Source: Collimonas sp. PA-H2 (GTDB lineage: Bacteria > Pseudomonadota > Gammaproteobacteria > Burkholderiales > Burkholderiaceae_D). From it: a stretch of DNA of 64,000 nt. The notes under the pieces are model-generated. The model was not told where the DNA came from. It saw only the letters and a list, made by a program, of their open reading frames with translations, and did not search any database. Below, piece by piece: positions 19,954 to 29,792 of the stretch (positions within the stretch are counted from its first letter, which is position 1; each line of letters opens with the position of its first letter). The position numbers and the translations under genes are program-made. The stretch covers positions 1 through 64,000 of the forward strand of contig NZ_PDBX01000001.1 in the NCBI RefSeq assembly GCF_002564105.1. The letters run 5' to 3'.

Positions 19954-22341
19954 TTAGAACGCCTTGGTCATCGACAGATAGAAACCGCGCCGCTGTCCAT
20001 ACTGCGGCGCGCCGACGCCGATGCCGGAACCGTCGCGGATTTCATACACCTTATCGAACAGATTGATCACGCTCAAGCGGGTGGTGACCTTGCCGATCGG
20101 GCTCTCGCTGAACACGTGGCTGGCGCCGAGGTTGACTTCGGTATACGCCGCCAGGTGATCTGTATTGGCGAAGCCGCTGCGCAGGCCGCTGCCGAACAAG
20201 GCGTCGGCAGTCATGGTGGTGCCGTGCCACACGTAGGAAACTCCGGTCGAAGCGGTGATTGCCTGATCGTGATCCAGATGCACCCAGTTGCTTGAGATGT
20301 AGTCGATTTTGTCTTGGGAGAAGTTGTACTGGCCGGACACGATATTCTTGCCCAGAGCCGTAGCGCGCGCCAGATTCAGATACGCCCCCAGATCGCCATT
20401 GCGATAGTTCAAGGTCAGCTCCAGCCCATAGACCTTGCCCTGTGCGTAGTTAAACGGCGTATACAACAGGGCCGAGCCGAACTGCCCTTCGTCCAGCAGG
20501 TTCTTGACCTTCTTGTAGTAGCCATCCAGCCCCAGAGTCAGGTGCTGCGTCAGCTGATGATTGACGCCCAGGTCGAAATAGTCCGAACGTTCCGCCTGCA
20601 CCGGATCGTTCTGGCTGCTGGCGGAAGCATTGGTGGTGCCGTTGAAGCTGGCGATGGTGCTGGAGCCGATCAGCTCGCTGGCAGGCGGCGTAAAGTACCT
20701 GGCGTAACCGGCATGGAAGGTGGTGCGCGGCGTCATCTGGTAAACCACGCCGATGCGCGGGCTGAACTGGCTGGCGGTGACGTAGGCATTCACCCAATCA
20801 GCACGAGCGCCGTAATTGACGGTCACCTTGTCGCTGATTTTCCACTCATCCTGCAGATACAAGCCGGTCTGGTTGGTGGTCTTCTGGCTGCTGTCGGCCA
20901 GCGCGATCGGTTGGGTAGCGAGCTGGTTGCCGTTGTCGTCGGCCAGGAAAGTCAGCGAATTGTCGCTGTTCTTCAAGTTCTCGCGGGTGTAGTTGACGCC
21001 GGCGCGGATGGTGTGGTTCGCATTCAGGCGGTAACTGCCGTCCGCCTGCAGGCCATTCGCGAGGCCGGTGCGCAATACCCGCGAAGCGACGCCGGTGTAC
21101 AGCAGGTCGCCGACCTGGTCCGGCTCGAACAGCACTTTGGAATAGCGGCTGAAAGCGGCCACCTGGTAATCGATATCGGCGCCGATCTTCCCTTGCAAGG
21201 CGAGGATGCCGTAGCGGTTGGTTTCGTGCTGCCGTTCATTGACGCTGGCGGATGGATAGTCGCTCACCCCATCAAGCTGGAAAGCGGGAGTCTTGCCTGG
21301 ACTGTTCGGTATCTGGAAGCGGCCGTCCGAATTGCCCAGGATCAGGCTGACGCGGGTATCGGGATCGAGCAGATAGGAAAAATAGCCGAAGGCCTTGTTT
21401 TGCAAGGTACGGTCATGCAAGGCGCTGGAAGCGCCGGTAGGATTCTCGATGCCGAGGTTGTTGGCTTCAAACGAACCGTTGATGTAATAGCTGAAGGAAT
21501 CGGTGCTGCCGCTGACGTCGCCGCTGACCTGGCGCGTATTGTTGCTGCCGATCTGCACACCGATGTTGCCGCCGTCGGCCAGCTCGCCGGTCTTGGTATG
21601 GATATCGACCACGCCGGCGGTGCGGTAGCCGTATTGCGCCGGCAAGGCGCCGGTGAGTACGCTGACGCTGTCGACAAAGCGCGTATCCAGAGTCTGGCCG
21701 AAGCCGGAAATGCTTTCCGGCAGGATGATGCCATTCAGGCGGTATTGCAGATTGGCGTGATCGCCACGCACGTGCAGCTGGCCGAAGGAATCCTGGGCGA
21801 CGCCGGGCGCGCGCAGCAGCACTTCATTGAAGGCCGTGTCTTCGCCTTGCGGCATGGCGGCGATTTCCTTGCGGCCGATACGGTAGATGCTGCTGCCGGT
21901 CTCCACCTGGATGCCGTTGCGGGCCCGGTCCAGGCGGTCGGCGGTGACCACTACCGCATTGCCGGCATCGACCTTGCCGGCCTGGCTGGCTTTCAAGGTG
22001 ACGTCCGCCGTCGCGCCGTTCTCGTCGGCCACGGTGACGGTGCCGTTCTCAGATTGGAAGGAAGGCTTGCCGACGCTGATGGCGTAGCTGCCGGGGGCGA
22101 TGTCGCTGAACGTGAAACGGCCTTGCTGGTCGCTTTTGGTGGTGCCTACCGCTTTGCCGGTAGCGTCTTTCAGGGCAACAGTAGCGTCCGGCAAAGGATG
22201 GCCGAGGGCATCGTGGACGGCGCCGCTGATCTGTTTAGGGGCGGACTGCGCATAGGCAACGGCGGGTGCAAAACCGGCAAAGCCGTAAGCGAGCGCAATC
22301 AGGGCGCTTAATTGTAATCGGCGCAACATGCGTGTTTTCAT
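19954..22341 (-). CDS. TonB-dependent outer-membrane receptor with CarboxypepD-like N-terminal domain
   Basis: This active-transport outer-membrane receptor of 795 residues has a signal peptide ending AVAYA-QSAP. A carboxypeptidase-regulatory-like beta-sandwich covers about 40-115 (GAVHDALGHPLPDATVALKDA). The plug domain covers about 130-250 (VLLRAPGVAQDSFGQLHVRGDHANLQYRLNG), followed by a 22-stranded barrel ending in MTKAF. The ATG at 22341 is used with GGAG 8 bases upstream; a TTG lies two codons earlier. Substrate is unknown: no siderophore genes adjoin it and no cobalamin riboswitch is visible upstream. A small membrane protein gene lies 134 bases upstream on the same strand. Confidence 0.93.
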   Translation of the reverse strand: MKTRMLRRLQLSALIALAYGFAGFAPAVAYAQSAPKQISGAVHDALGHPLPDATVALKDATGKAVGTTKSDQQGRFTFSDIAPGSYAISVGKPSFQSENGTVTVADENGATADVTLKASQAGKVDAGNAVVVTADRLDRARNGIQVETGSSIYRIGRKEIAAMPQGEDTAFNEVLLRAPGVAQDSFGQLHVRGDHANLQYRLNGIILPESISGFGQTLDTRFVDSVSVLTGALPAQYGYRTAGVVDIHTKTGELADGGNIGVQIGSNNTRQVSGDVSGSTDSFSYYINGSFEANNLGIENPTGASSALHDRTLQNKAFGYFSYLLDPDTRVSLILGNSDGRFQIPNSPGKTPAFQLDGVSDYPSASVNERQHETNRYGILALQGKIGADIDYQVAAFSRYSKVLFEPDQVGDLLYTGVASRVLRTGLANGLQADGSYRLNANHTIRAGVNYTRENLKNSDNSLTFLADDNGNQLATQPIALADSSQKTTNQTGLYLQDEWKISDKVTVNYGARADWVNAYVTASQFSPRIGVVYQMTPRTTFHAGYARYFTPPASELIGSSTIASFNGTTNASASSQNDPVQAERSDYFDLGVNHQLTQHLTLGLDGYYKKVKNLLDEGQFGSALLYTPFNYAQGKVYGLELTLNYRNGDLGAYLNLARATALGKNIVSGQYNFSQDKIDYISSNWVHLDHDQAITASTGVSYVWHGTTMTADALFGSGLRSGFANTDHLAAYTEVNLGASHVFSESPIGKVTTRLSVINLFDKVYEIRDGSGIGVGAPQYGQRRGFYLSMTKAF

Positions 22342-22475
22342 ACTCAAACTCCGGTAAGACGAATAACCCGGCCGGCATTTCCCGCATCGGCCCCAATTAG
22401 AGATCGGGGCGCACGGAAAATCGCTACAGGCAGCTTGGGGTCAAGCAGCCTCAGGCCAAAAGAAAAAACAGAACG

Positions 22476-22811
22476 TCAGACCAGGGAGGATGGCGGAGCT
22501 TGGGAATGCGGCGTCAGATAGTGTTTCTGCGCCGGAGTAAAGGAATATGCCGGTTCGGCGGTGCTGCTGTAGACGAATACCAGTACCGGCGTCAGCACCG
22601 GCACCGGGGTGGACGGGACCGGCGCCGGGAAATCGGCCGCCAGATCGCAGCTGATACAGTCGGAAGATACTTCCGCCAGGCTGTGCTTGTGGAAGGCCAT
22701 CCCGACCAGCTGCAGCACCAGGATCGCCAGCGCCAGCCACAGTGCGCACTGCTGCAAACGCAGCTTGAAGCGGCGCCGCGCATGGAAATGGGATTCGACG
22801 ATCAGGCGCAT
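22476..22811 (-). CDS. small membrane protein, DUF2946-like
   Basis: This 111-residue protein has one hydrophobic segment (ALWLALAILVLQLVGMAF) followed by HKHS, a CISC motif (SDCISCDL), a proline-rich stretch and an APP-containing tail. This layout (helix, histidines, CxxC, terminal PP) resembles the DUF2946 family of small proteins often found beside TonB receptors and sometimes linked to copper. The resemblance is by pattern only. It precedes the TonB receptor on the same strand and may share its transcript. The longer overlapping minus-strand frame in this area is not protein-like. Confidence 0.65.
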   Translation of the reverse strand: MRLIVESHFHARRRFKLRLQQCALWLALAILVLQLVGMAFHKHSLAEVSSDCISCDLAADFPAPVPSTPVPVLTPVLVFVYSSTAEPAYSFTPAQKHYLTPHSQAPPSSLV

Positions 22812-23210
22812 GGCGGCGCCCCGCGCTTAGCCGGCGTCCCGCCCTGCCCGGCCGCGCACGCCTCCAGCGCACGTGCTGGACGCGGCGCTGGCTGGGTTGG
22901 GCTGGTTTGAGGACGCATGCGGTGTAAACCTGTTTTATAAGCGGAATTGGAATCCTGAGGAATCCGGAACCGCAAACAGAGAGTGTAATCGCGAACCGGC
23001 ATTGCTTGCAAGCCAATTGCAACACAGTTGCAGGAATTGTCATGCGTTTCCAGGCTGGCCGCCAGCAGCCCTCTGTTTGACATTCAGGCAGGCCGCGGAT
23101 CATCGCGGCCAGGCCCAAGCTCCATCAAAAATGTTTCTACACAGCCATGCAAGTTCCTCCATAATATGCCACAACTTTTTTCCTGACCTGTCACATTTAC
23201 CAGGGCAATC
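22812..23210. other. 399-base divergent intergenic region
   Basis: This region lies between the small membrane protein gene (minus) and the RND adaptor gene (plus), so it should contain both promoters. I found no riboswitch-like fold, repeat or additional gene. A short cluster of TTGCAA-type repeats (about 23005-23035, TTGCAAGCCAATTGCAA) is the only structure noticed. Confidence 0.45.
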
Positions 23211-24386
23211 ATGACAAATCCTTCCCCGTCGTCGCGTTCACGTATCGGCTGGCGCAAGCCGCTTGCCCTGTTGCTGGTCATGGCGCTTGGCGGCGGCGGC
23301 TGGCTCGCCCTGCATGGCAAGAACAGCGACGCCAGACAGGCCGCCAATGACCAGGCGCAAAAGCCAAAGGCGCATGCGTTTGAGCTGGCTGCCAGCGACG
23401 TTGCGCTGATCGGCGCCAGGGAGCTACGCATCACCCTACCGTTGTCGGGATCGCTGATGCCGCTGGTGCAGGCCACGGTCAAATCCAAGGTCGCCGCCGA
23501 AGTCCGTGAAACCCTGGTGCGCGAAGGAATGCAGGTCAAGCGCGGCCAGGTCATGGCCCAGCTCGACACGGCCGACCTGAAGGCGCGCTACGCCAGCCAG
23601 CAGGCAACGCTGGACGAAGCCAAGGCCAAACTGGCGCTGGCCAACAAGAACCACGACATCAACCAGATGCTGCTGAAGCAGAAATACATCTCGCAAAATG
23701 CCTTCGATACCGCCCACAACAGCGTCGAGGTGGCGGCAGCGGCAGTCAAGTCAGCCTCGTCGCAGCTGGAAATCGCGCAGCGGGCGATGGATGACGCCAC
23801 CATCCACGCGCCGATCGCCGGCATCGTCAGCAAGCGCGAAATCCAGCAAGGCGACAAGGTCTCGCCCGACTCGCCGCTGTTTGCCATCATGGACCTGAGC
23901 CAGATGACGCTGGAAGCCCAGGTGCCGGCCAGCGAGATCCCGCGAGTCAAGCTGGGCCAGGACGTGACGTTTGCGGTGGACGGCTTCCAGGAGCGCCGCT
24001 TCGCCGGCAAGGTGACGCGCGTCAATCCCGCTACCGAAGCCGGTTCGCGCGCCATCAAGGTGTATATCGCGGTCAACAACAGCGACGGCGCGCTGAAAGG
24101 CGGCATGTTCGCCAAGGGCGCCATCACTCTGCAAAAGTCGGAAGTGCGGCCGTTGCTGCCGCTGGGCGCACTGCGCCGCGAAAACGGCGTCGACCTGGTC
24201 TACACGGTGCAAAACAACCTGATCGTGGCGCAGCCGGTGACGCTGGGCTTGCGCAACGACGATGAAAACCTGGCCGAAGTGACTTCGGGCCTGGCGGCAG
24301 GCGCGCATGTGATCGTGGTCAGGCTGGACGGCGTCAAGCCCGGCAGCGCGGTCAAGATGGCGGAAAGCGCCAAGCGCAACAGCTAA
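23211..24386 (+). CDS. RND efflux periplasmic adaptor (membrane fusion protein)
   Basis: This 391-residue HlyD/AcrA-family adaptor has an N-terminal membrane anchor (PLALLLVMALGGGGWLAL). A barrel-sandwich half follows (LPLSGSLMPLVQATVKSKVAAEVRETLVREGMQVKRGQVMAQLDT), then a coiled-coil hairpin about 125-200 (QATLDEAKAKLALANKNHDINQ...SASSQLEIAQRAMDDA) and the returning half TIHAPIAGIVSKREIQQGDKV. A beta-barrel and a membrane-proximal domain complete it. It joins the pump encoded 14 bases downstream. There is no lipobox cysteine, so it is anchored by its helix. No outer-membrane factor gene follows, so the pump must borrow one. Confidence 0.93.
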   Translation: MTNPSPSSRSRIGWRKPLALLLVMALGGGGWLALHGKNSDARQAANDQAQKPKAHAFELAASDVALIGARELRITLPLSGSLMPLVQATVKSKVAAEVRETLVREGMQVKRGQVMAQLDTADLKARYASQQATLDEAKAKLALANKNHDINQMLLKQKYISQNAFDTAHNSVEVAAAAVKSASSQLEIAQRAMDDATIHAPIAGIVSKREIQQGDKVSPDSPLFAIMDLSQMTLEAQVPASEIPRVKLGQDVTFAVDGFQERRFAGKVTRVNPATEAGSRAIKVYIAVNNSDGALKGGMFAKGAITLQKSEVRPLLPLGALRRENGVDLVYTVQNNLIVAQPVTLGLRNDDENLAEVTSGLAAGAHVIVVRLDGVKPGSAVKMAESAKRNS

Positions 24387-24400
24387 GGGATACGACCGCC

Positions 24401-27400
24401 ATGTGGATAACCAAAATCAGTATCAACCACCCGGTGTTCGCCACCATGGTGATGGTGGCCTTGCTGGTGCTCGGCCTGTTCTCCTACCAGGAACTGGGGC
24501 TGGAACAGATGCCGGACATACAGACGCCGGGACTGCTGATCGAAATGCGCTACCCGGGCGCATCGCCGGAAGCGGTCGAAAACGACATCACTAAGCCGAT
24601 CGAAGACACCATCAATTCGGTCAGCGGCATCAAGACCATCCTCTCCAGCTCATATGAAGGACGCAACGACACCTGGGTGACCTTCGAGCTGAGCGTCAAC
24701 ATGGACCGCGCGGTGCAGGAAGTGCGCGACAAGATCGCTCAGATCCGCCCCAGCATGCCGAAGGACGCCAAGGATCCATTCATCGTCCGCGGCGACACCC
24801 TCAACAGCCAGCCGCTGGCTTCGCTCAGCGTGACTTCCAGCACACGCAGCCTGCGCGACCTCTCGACCCTGACCGAACAGATCATCGTCAAGCGCCTGCA
24901 GGCGGTGGCCGGCGTCGCCAAGATAGCTGTCGGCGGCAATGTCAGCCGCCAGGTACTGGTGAATCTCAAGCCGGAGCAGATGGCGGCGCAGAAAGTCGGC
25001 GTCGACGAAGTCTTGAATGCGATCCAGAGCACCAACCAGGACATGCCGGCCGGCCTCATCACCCGCGGCGCCTCCGAACAGCTGGTGCGGCTGGAAGGCA
25101 AGATGAAAGATCCGCGCGCCTTCGGCCAGATCATCGTCGCCCGCCGCGGCGGCACCCCGGTCTACCTGGACCAGGTGGCGCAGATCGTCGACGGCGAGCG
25201 CGAAGAAGCCTCGATTTCGCGCTTCAACGGCCAGCGTGCCATCAACCTGGATATCACCAAAATCCAGGATGCCAACATCGTCGCGGTCGGCGATGGCGTG
25301 CGCAATGAAGTGGATGTCCTGAAGACGCAGCTGCCGAAGGATGTCGAAATCAAGATCGTCCATGCCAATTCGGACAACGTCAAAAGCTCGCTCGATCGGG
25401 TCAAGGAAACCATCCTCGAAGGCGCGGCGCTGACGATCCTGATCGTGTTCCTGTTCCTGCACTCCTGGCGCAGCACCATCATTACCGGCCTGACCCTGCC
25501 GATTTCCGTGATCGCCAGCTTCATCGCCCTGCACGCTTTCGGCTTTACCCTGAACTTCATGACCCTGATGGCGCTGTCGCTGTGCATAGGCTTGCTGATC
25601 GACGACGCCATCGTGGTGCGCGAAAACATCGTGCGCCACCTGGACATGGGCAAGAGCCACGTCGCCGCGGCGCGCGACGGCACCCAGGAAATCGGCCTGG
25701 CGGTGATGGCCACCACCTTTGCGATTGTCGCCGTGTTCGTGCCGGTAGCGTTCATGAAGGGCATCATCGGCCGCTTTTTCCTGCAGTTCGGCGTCACCGT
25801 CACGGTGGCGGTGCTGGTGTCCCTGTTCGTCAGCTTTACGCTGGACCCGATGCTGTCCTCGATCTGGCCCGATCCGCCGGAGAACCGCTTCCAGCGCCTG
25901 CCCTGGCTGGCACGGCTGATGGCCGGCATCGAACACTTGATCGAGCGCATCCACGGCGTCTACGGCCGCATCCTGCAGCGCGCCCTGGCATGGCGCAAGA
26001 CCACGCTCACCCTGGCGCTGGCGCTGTTCGTCGGCAGCCTGTTCCTGGCGCCGCTGGTCGGCACCGAATTCATTCCGGATACCGACCAGGGCTTCATCGC
26101 GCTCAAACTCAAGACCCCGGTCGGCTCCAGCCTGGCATACACCGACAGCAAGATGCACCAGGTCGAAGACGCGCTGCGCCAGATGCCGCAGATCGAGACC
26201 ATCAGCACCACCGTCGGCACCGACGATGGCCGCAATGCGGCCGACATGAATCTCACTTTGACCAATCGCAATACCAGCCATCGCATCGCGCAGAAGGAAG
26301 TGGAAAAGAATATCCGCGAGCGCCTGAAATCGATTCCCGGGATTGAGCTGTCGGTCGGCTGGGACAAGCCTATCTACGTGGCGATCCTCGGCCCCGAGAC
26401 CGACAAGCTGAGCGCCATCGCCGACCAGGTGATGCTGAAGATCGGCAAGATCAAGGGCATCACCGACCTCGAAAACAGCCTGACCGCGGCCAACCCGGCA
26501 GTCACCATCAAGGTCAACAATACCCTGGCCAGCGACCTCGGCCTGAGCGTACAGCAGATCGGCGCCGCCCTGCGGCCGTTCGTCTCGGGCGACGCCAACG
26601 GCCACTGGCTGGCGGCGGACGGGCAAAACTATGAAGTCAATGTGCAGCTGCCGAAATCCGGCCGGCAGAAGATCGCCGACCTCGGTGACCTGTCGGTCGC
26701 CAGCAGCAACCTCGACAGCGACGGCAAGCCGATCATGGTGCCGCTGCGGCAGGTGGTTGAATTCGTCCACACCTCCAGCCCCCGAGTGATCAAGCGCCAG
26801 GACCTGCAGCGTCGCATCGGCATCTACGCCAATGTCGAAGGCCGTCCTTCGGGCGACGTCGGCACCGAGGTGCAGGCTGTGATCAAACAGATAGAACTGC
26901 CGCCCGGCTACCGTTTCGATGTCGGTGGCCGCACCAAGGACATGCAGGAGGCATTTGGCTCGGCGCTGGCGGCGCTGGGCATCGCCGTGATCTTCATCTA
27001 CCTGATCCTGGCGTCGCAATTCGGCAGCTTCCTGCAGCCGATCGCCATCATGGCCTCGCTGCCGTTTTCCCTGATCGGCGTGTTCCTGGCCTTGCTGATC
27101 ACCGGCAGCACCTTGAACATCTTTTCCATCATCGGCTTCATCATGCTGATGGGACTGGTCACCAAGAATGCGATCCTGCTGGTCGATTTCAGCAACCGCG
27201 AACAGCGCGGCGGCCGCTCGCAGTACGAGGCCATCCTGGCGGCCGGCCAGGTGCGCCTGCGCCCTATCCTGATGACCACGCTGGCGATGCTGTTCGGCAT
27301 GCTGCCGATGGCGCTGGGCCTGGGCGACGGCGGCGAAACCCAGGCGCCGATGGGACGCGCGGTGATCGGCGGCATCATCACCTCCACCCTGCTGACCTTG

Positions 27401-27523
27401 GTGGTGGTGCCGGTGGCCTATAGCTACCTGGACAGCTGGGGCAAACGGGCGCTGCGCTATTTCAAGGGCGGCCACGCCGAGCACACGCCAACCCTGCCCG
27501 GAGCACAAACTCCTCTCACTTAA
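24401..27523 (+). CDS. RND multidrug-type efflux transporter (HAE1 family)
   Basis: This 1,040-residue inner-membrane proton/drug antiporter has the RND plan: one helix (ISINHPVFATMVMVALLVLGL), a large periplasmic loop, six helices, a second periplasmic loop and five helices. The proton-relay aspartates are present as a pair in LCIGLLIDDAIVVRENIVRH, and the second half has the GFIMLMGLVTKNAILLVDF helix. It resembles MdtB/MexF-like drug exporters rather than CusA metal pumps (no Met triad was spotted). It forms an operon with the adaptor gene. The substrate is unknown. Confidence 0.94.
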   Translation: MWITKISINHPVFATMVMVALLVLGLFSYQELGLEQMPDIQTPGLLIEMRYPGASPEAVENDITKPIEDTINSVSGIKTILSSSYEGRNDTWVTFELSVNMDRAVQEVRDKIAQIRPSMPKDAKDPFIVRGDTLNSQPLASLSVTSSTRSLRDLSTLTEQIIVKRLQAVAGVAKIAVGGNVSRQVLVNLKPEQMAAQKVGVDEVLNAIQSTNQDMPAGLITRGASEQLVRLEGKMKDPRAFGQIIVARRGGTPVYLDQVAQIVDGEREEASISRFNGQRAINLDITKIQDANIVAVGDGVRNEVDVLKTQLPKDVEIKIVHANSDNVKSSLDRVKETILEGAALTILIVFLFLHSWRSTIITGLTLPISVIASFIALHAFGFTLNFMTLMALSLCIGLLIDDAIVVRENIVRHLDMGKSHVAAARDGTQEIGLAVMATTFAIVAVFVPVAFMKGIIGRFFLQFGVTVTVAVLVSLFVSFTLDPMLSSIWPDPPENRFQRLPWLARLMAGIEHLIERIHGVYGRILQRALAWRKTTLTLALALFVGSLFLAPLVGTEFIPDTDQGFIALKLKTPVGSSLAYTDSKMHQVEDALRQMPQIETISTTVGTDDGRNAADMNLTLTNRNTSHRIAQKEVEKNIRERLKSIPGIELSVGWDKPIYVAILGPETDKLSAIADQVMLKIGKIKGITDLENSLTAANPAVTIKVNNTLASDLGLSVQQIGAALRPFVSGDANGHWLAADGQNYEVNVQLPKSGRQKIADLGDLSVASSNLDSDGKPIMVPLRQVVEFVHTSSPRVIKRQDLQRRIGIYANVEGRPSGDVGTEVQAVIKQIELPPGYRFDVGGRTKDMQEAFGSALAALGIAVIFIYLILASQFGSFLQPIAIMASLPFSLIGVFLALLITGSTLNIFSIIGFIMLMGLVTKNAILLVDFSNREQRGGRSQYEAILAAGQVRLRPILMTTLAMLFGMLPMALGLGDGGETQAPMGRAVIGGIITSTLLTLVVVPVAYSYLDSWGKRALRYFKGGHAEHTPTLPGAQTPLT

Positions 27524-27551
27524 GCTTCTGTCCCATCTAAGCGCCGCCAAC

Positions 27552-27627
27552 GTCATTCCCGCGAACGCGGGAATCCATTGTCATCGCCATATTTAGTAAT
27601 TTGGATTCCCACGTTCGCGGGAATGAC
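27552..27627. repeat. pair of inverted dRS3-like palindromic repeats, copy 2
   Basis: The left unit, with core ATTCCCGCGAACGCGGGAAT, is at 27552-27576 and is identical to the first unit at 2186-2210. Its inverted partner (ATTCCCACGTTCGCGGGAAT core) is at 27603-27627 after about 26 bases. It lies between the convergent RND pump and lipase foldase genes, where it may also act as a transcript stabiliser or terminator. Confidence 0.88.
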
Positions 27628-27652
27628 GGCCCAATTCGATTTTTCTGCCGTC

Positions 27653-28609
27653 TCAACGGCGATCCAGCCCCTGCGCCCGCATGCGTTCGGCCGGATCGCT
27701 GAAGGTCTGGTTGCGCAAAGCGTCAATCTGACGGTTGCGGTCTTCTTCAGCGCTGCCGGCCTGCTGGCGGATCTGGTCGGTGGCCTGGCGATACTGTGCG
27801 TAGCGATCCTGCCAGGCTTGTTCCTCCTGCCCAAGCTGGTCGAAGCGCTGCGCCGCCGCTGTACCGAACTGCTGCGCCATCATGTCGCGCTGCGCCTGCT
27901 GGCTGGCGCCCTGCTGCCGCAACTGGCGCAGATCGTCAAAACTCTTTTGCACAGGATCGGCTGCGCTTAGGCCACTCTTGACGCCGCTGCGCAAAGCCGC
28001 CAGCATGCGTTGCGATTCCGCCTCTTCATCGGCAAACCAGATCCTCGCCACCTCCATGCCCAGCGTGTCCTGGCGCAAGCGCGACAACTGCGCCAGCCAG
28101 CTTGCCATGCGCTCCGCATCCAGCGGCGCCATCTTGCTGTCCGCGGTAAGCGCCGGCGGAGTTTGCCTGTCCAGCAACGCGTCATGCGCCGCCAGATACG
28201 CCACATAGGCGCGCGCCAGCCGTTCGCCGTCGACGTAAGCCGACGCCGGCAGGCTGCTCTTCAGGTAAGCCAGCAACTGCGCCATGTGTTCGCTGCGGGA
28301 ACCCGGCAAGCCGCCCAGCAGGTAATAGTCGAAGACATCGCGCAAGGCGCGGTTGACTTGCAGATGCTGGTCCGCGCCCACCGCCAGCCCTGGCGGCGGG
28401 CTGGTGTCCCTGGCGGGCGGCAGATTGTCGCTCACGGCGGCATTCAACTGTCCGGGACCGAAGCGGTCCGCCGCGTTGGCGGGAATAGCTGCTTGCGTGC
28501 CGGCGGCAGCCGCTGCCGGTTGCGCCGAGCGGGAGCAAAACAGCGCTGCGGCAAGCAAACCAAGCACCACCACCGCCATCCCTAACATAAACCGGTGTCT
28601 GGTCTGCAT
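27653..28609 (-). CDS. lifO: lipase-specific foldase (lipase chaperone)
   Basis: This 318-residue membrane-anchored periplasmic steric chaperone folds the lipase encoded just upstream. It has an N-terminal anchor (MLGMAVVVLGLLAAALFC) followed by an Ala/Pro-rich linker. The family motif RxxFDY appears as LRDVFDYYLLGGLP near residue 90. An extended helical scaffold follows (DPVQKSFDDLRQLRQQGASQQAQRDMMAQQFG) that wraps the lipase. Its start is 8 bases after the lipase stop, the usual lip-lif order. The tail (QTFSDPAERMRAQGLDRR) fits the C-terminus of the family. Confidence 0.92.
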   Translation of the reverse strand: MQTRHRFMLGMAVVVLGLLAAALFCSRSAQPAAAAAGTQAAIPANAADRFGPGQLNAAVSDNLPPARDTSPPPGLAVGADQHLQVNRALRDVFDYYLLGGLPGSRSEHMAQLLAYLKSSLPASAYVDGERLARAYVAYLAAHDALLDRQTPPALTADSKMAPLDAERMASWLAQLSRLRQDTLGMEVARIWFADEEAESQRMLAALRSGVKSGLSAADPVQKSFDDLRQLRQQGASQQAQRDMMAQQFGTAAAQRFDQLGQEEQAWQDRYAQYRQATDQIRQQAGSAEEDRNRQIDALRNQTFSDPAERMRAQGLDRR

Positions 28610-28617
28610 CGCAGCTC

Positions 28618-29592
28618 CTACAGACCGGCGGTCTTGAGACGATTGGCCTGGGTGCGGATGGTCACCACAGGATCGGCGCTGAACAGGCCGCGCAGGCCGA
28701 ACAGCTGGTTGACCTCGTCCAGGTGGTTCCAGCCGTATACGCCCAGCTCACGGCCGAAGCGCGCGCTGCACACCGGTACCAGCCCATCGTTGGCGCCGCC
28801 GCCGGCAGTCTTGATGATCACGCTGCCGAGCACCATGACCGGATCGGTGACATCGAGGATATTGGTGCCGCCCTGGTTGCCGCTCCAGGAATACAGCAGC
28901 TGGGTATTGCCGCTGCGGACCTCGGACGTAGCACCATTCACGCTACAGTTGGCGGGCACGCCGGCGCTGGGATAAAGACGGTTGAAATTCGCCGCACCGG
29001 CCGTGGTCAGGCCGCTCAAGGCTGCCAGCGGATCTTGCGGCTGCGGATTGCCGACGAACAGGCTAAGCAGCTGCCCGAGTATCGAAGTGCCGTCGGCCAG
29101 CAGGTTTTTCAAGGCCTGGGGCGTCATGTTGACCGTGTCGGCTACCGGGGTTCCCGCATGCGGCGTGCCGATGGTGGTGACCGAGGCGATCCATTGCGGC
29201 TTGACCGCGGCGGCGTAGCGTGAAGTAGTGCCGCCCTGACTGTGCGAAATCAGGTTGACCTTGCTGGCGCCGGTAGCGGCCAGCACGCTGCTGATCTGCT
29301 TCAGCAATTCCTCGCCGCGCTGTTCGTCGCTGTTGAAGGCGGCGACATCGGCGACATACACCGTGGCGCCATTGGCGCGCAGGTCGCTGGGGATCTGCCA
29401 CCAGTAGTCGACCACGCCGAAGTACTTGGAAGTGCCGGCCAACCCGTGCACCAGCACGATCGGATACTTGGTTTGCGCGTAGGCGCTGGACGCTGAAGTC
29501 CCGAACAGGCTGAACACGGAAGCCTGGGCCTGCCCCAACGGCAGGCAACAGCAAAAGACAGAAGCAACTGCGATTCGGTGTAGCGATTTCAT
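28618..29592 (-). CDS. lip: secreted triacylglycerol lipase, class I.2 (Burkholderia type)
   Basis: This 324-residue extracellular lipase has a signal peptide, then a lipase start KYPIVLVHGLAGTSKYFGVVDYWW containing the oxyanion-hole segment. The nucleophile is Ser118 in SHSQGG, the acid Asp269 in GANDGLVPVC and the base His290 in WNHLDEVNQ. Cys216 and Cys275 match the single disulfide of class I.2 lipases. The ATG at 29592 sits 8 bases after AAGGAG; a GTG two codons earlier is too close to it. It needs the foldase encoded downstream and export by a type II system encoded elsewhere. Confidence 0.95.
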   Translation of the reverse strand: MKSLHRIAVASVFCCCLPLGQAQASVFSLFGTSASSAYAQTKYPIVLVHGLAGTSKYFGVVDYWWQIPSDLRANGATVYVADVAAFNSDEQRGEELLKQISSVLAATGASKVNLISHSQGGTTSRYAAAVKPQWIASVTTIGTPHAGTPVADTVNMTPQALKNLLADGTSILGQLLSLFVGNPQPQDPLAALSGLTTAGAANFNRLYPSAGVPANCSVNGATSEVRSGNTQLLYSWSGNQGGTNILDVTDPVMVLGSVIIKTAGGGANDGLVPVCSARFGRELGVYGWNHLDEVNQLFGLRGLFSADPVVTIRTQANRLKTAGL

Positions 29593-29792
29593 AATCACAT
29601 CTCCTTATATAAACGCACGGTCGTGCTCTTTTGTTATCTCAATAGTACACATATACAGACCTGTCTACAATCAATACCCATCGTGCAGAGCAGCATTGCA
29701 AACCGCCCAGCCAGCAACGGTCGGCAGCAGCGTTCCAGCCGGCAGGGCATAATGACGCGGCCCACCAAATCACCAGATCAAAAGGAGAGAAC

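Noticed and set aside
22342..23210. Possible cobalamin riboswitch upstream of the TonB receptor
   Set aside because: No B12-box-like sequence or suitable fold was visible in the leader or upstream region.
24650..27556. 968-codon open frame antisense to the RND pump gene
   Set aside because: Its translation is rich in His, Gln, Arg and Ala with no family features, as expected for a shadow frame of a GC-rich gene; the plus-strand product is a clear RND transporter.
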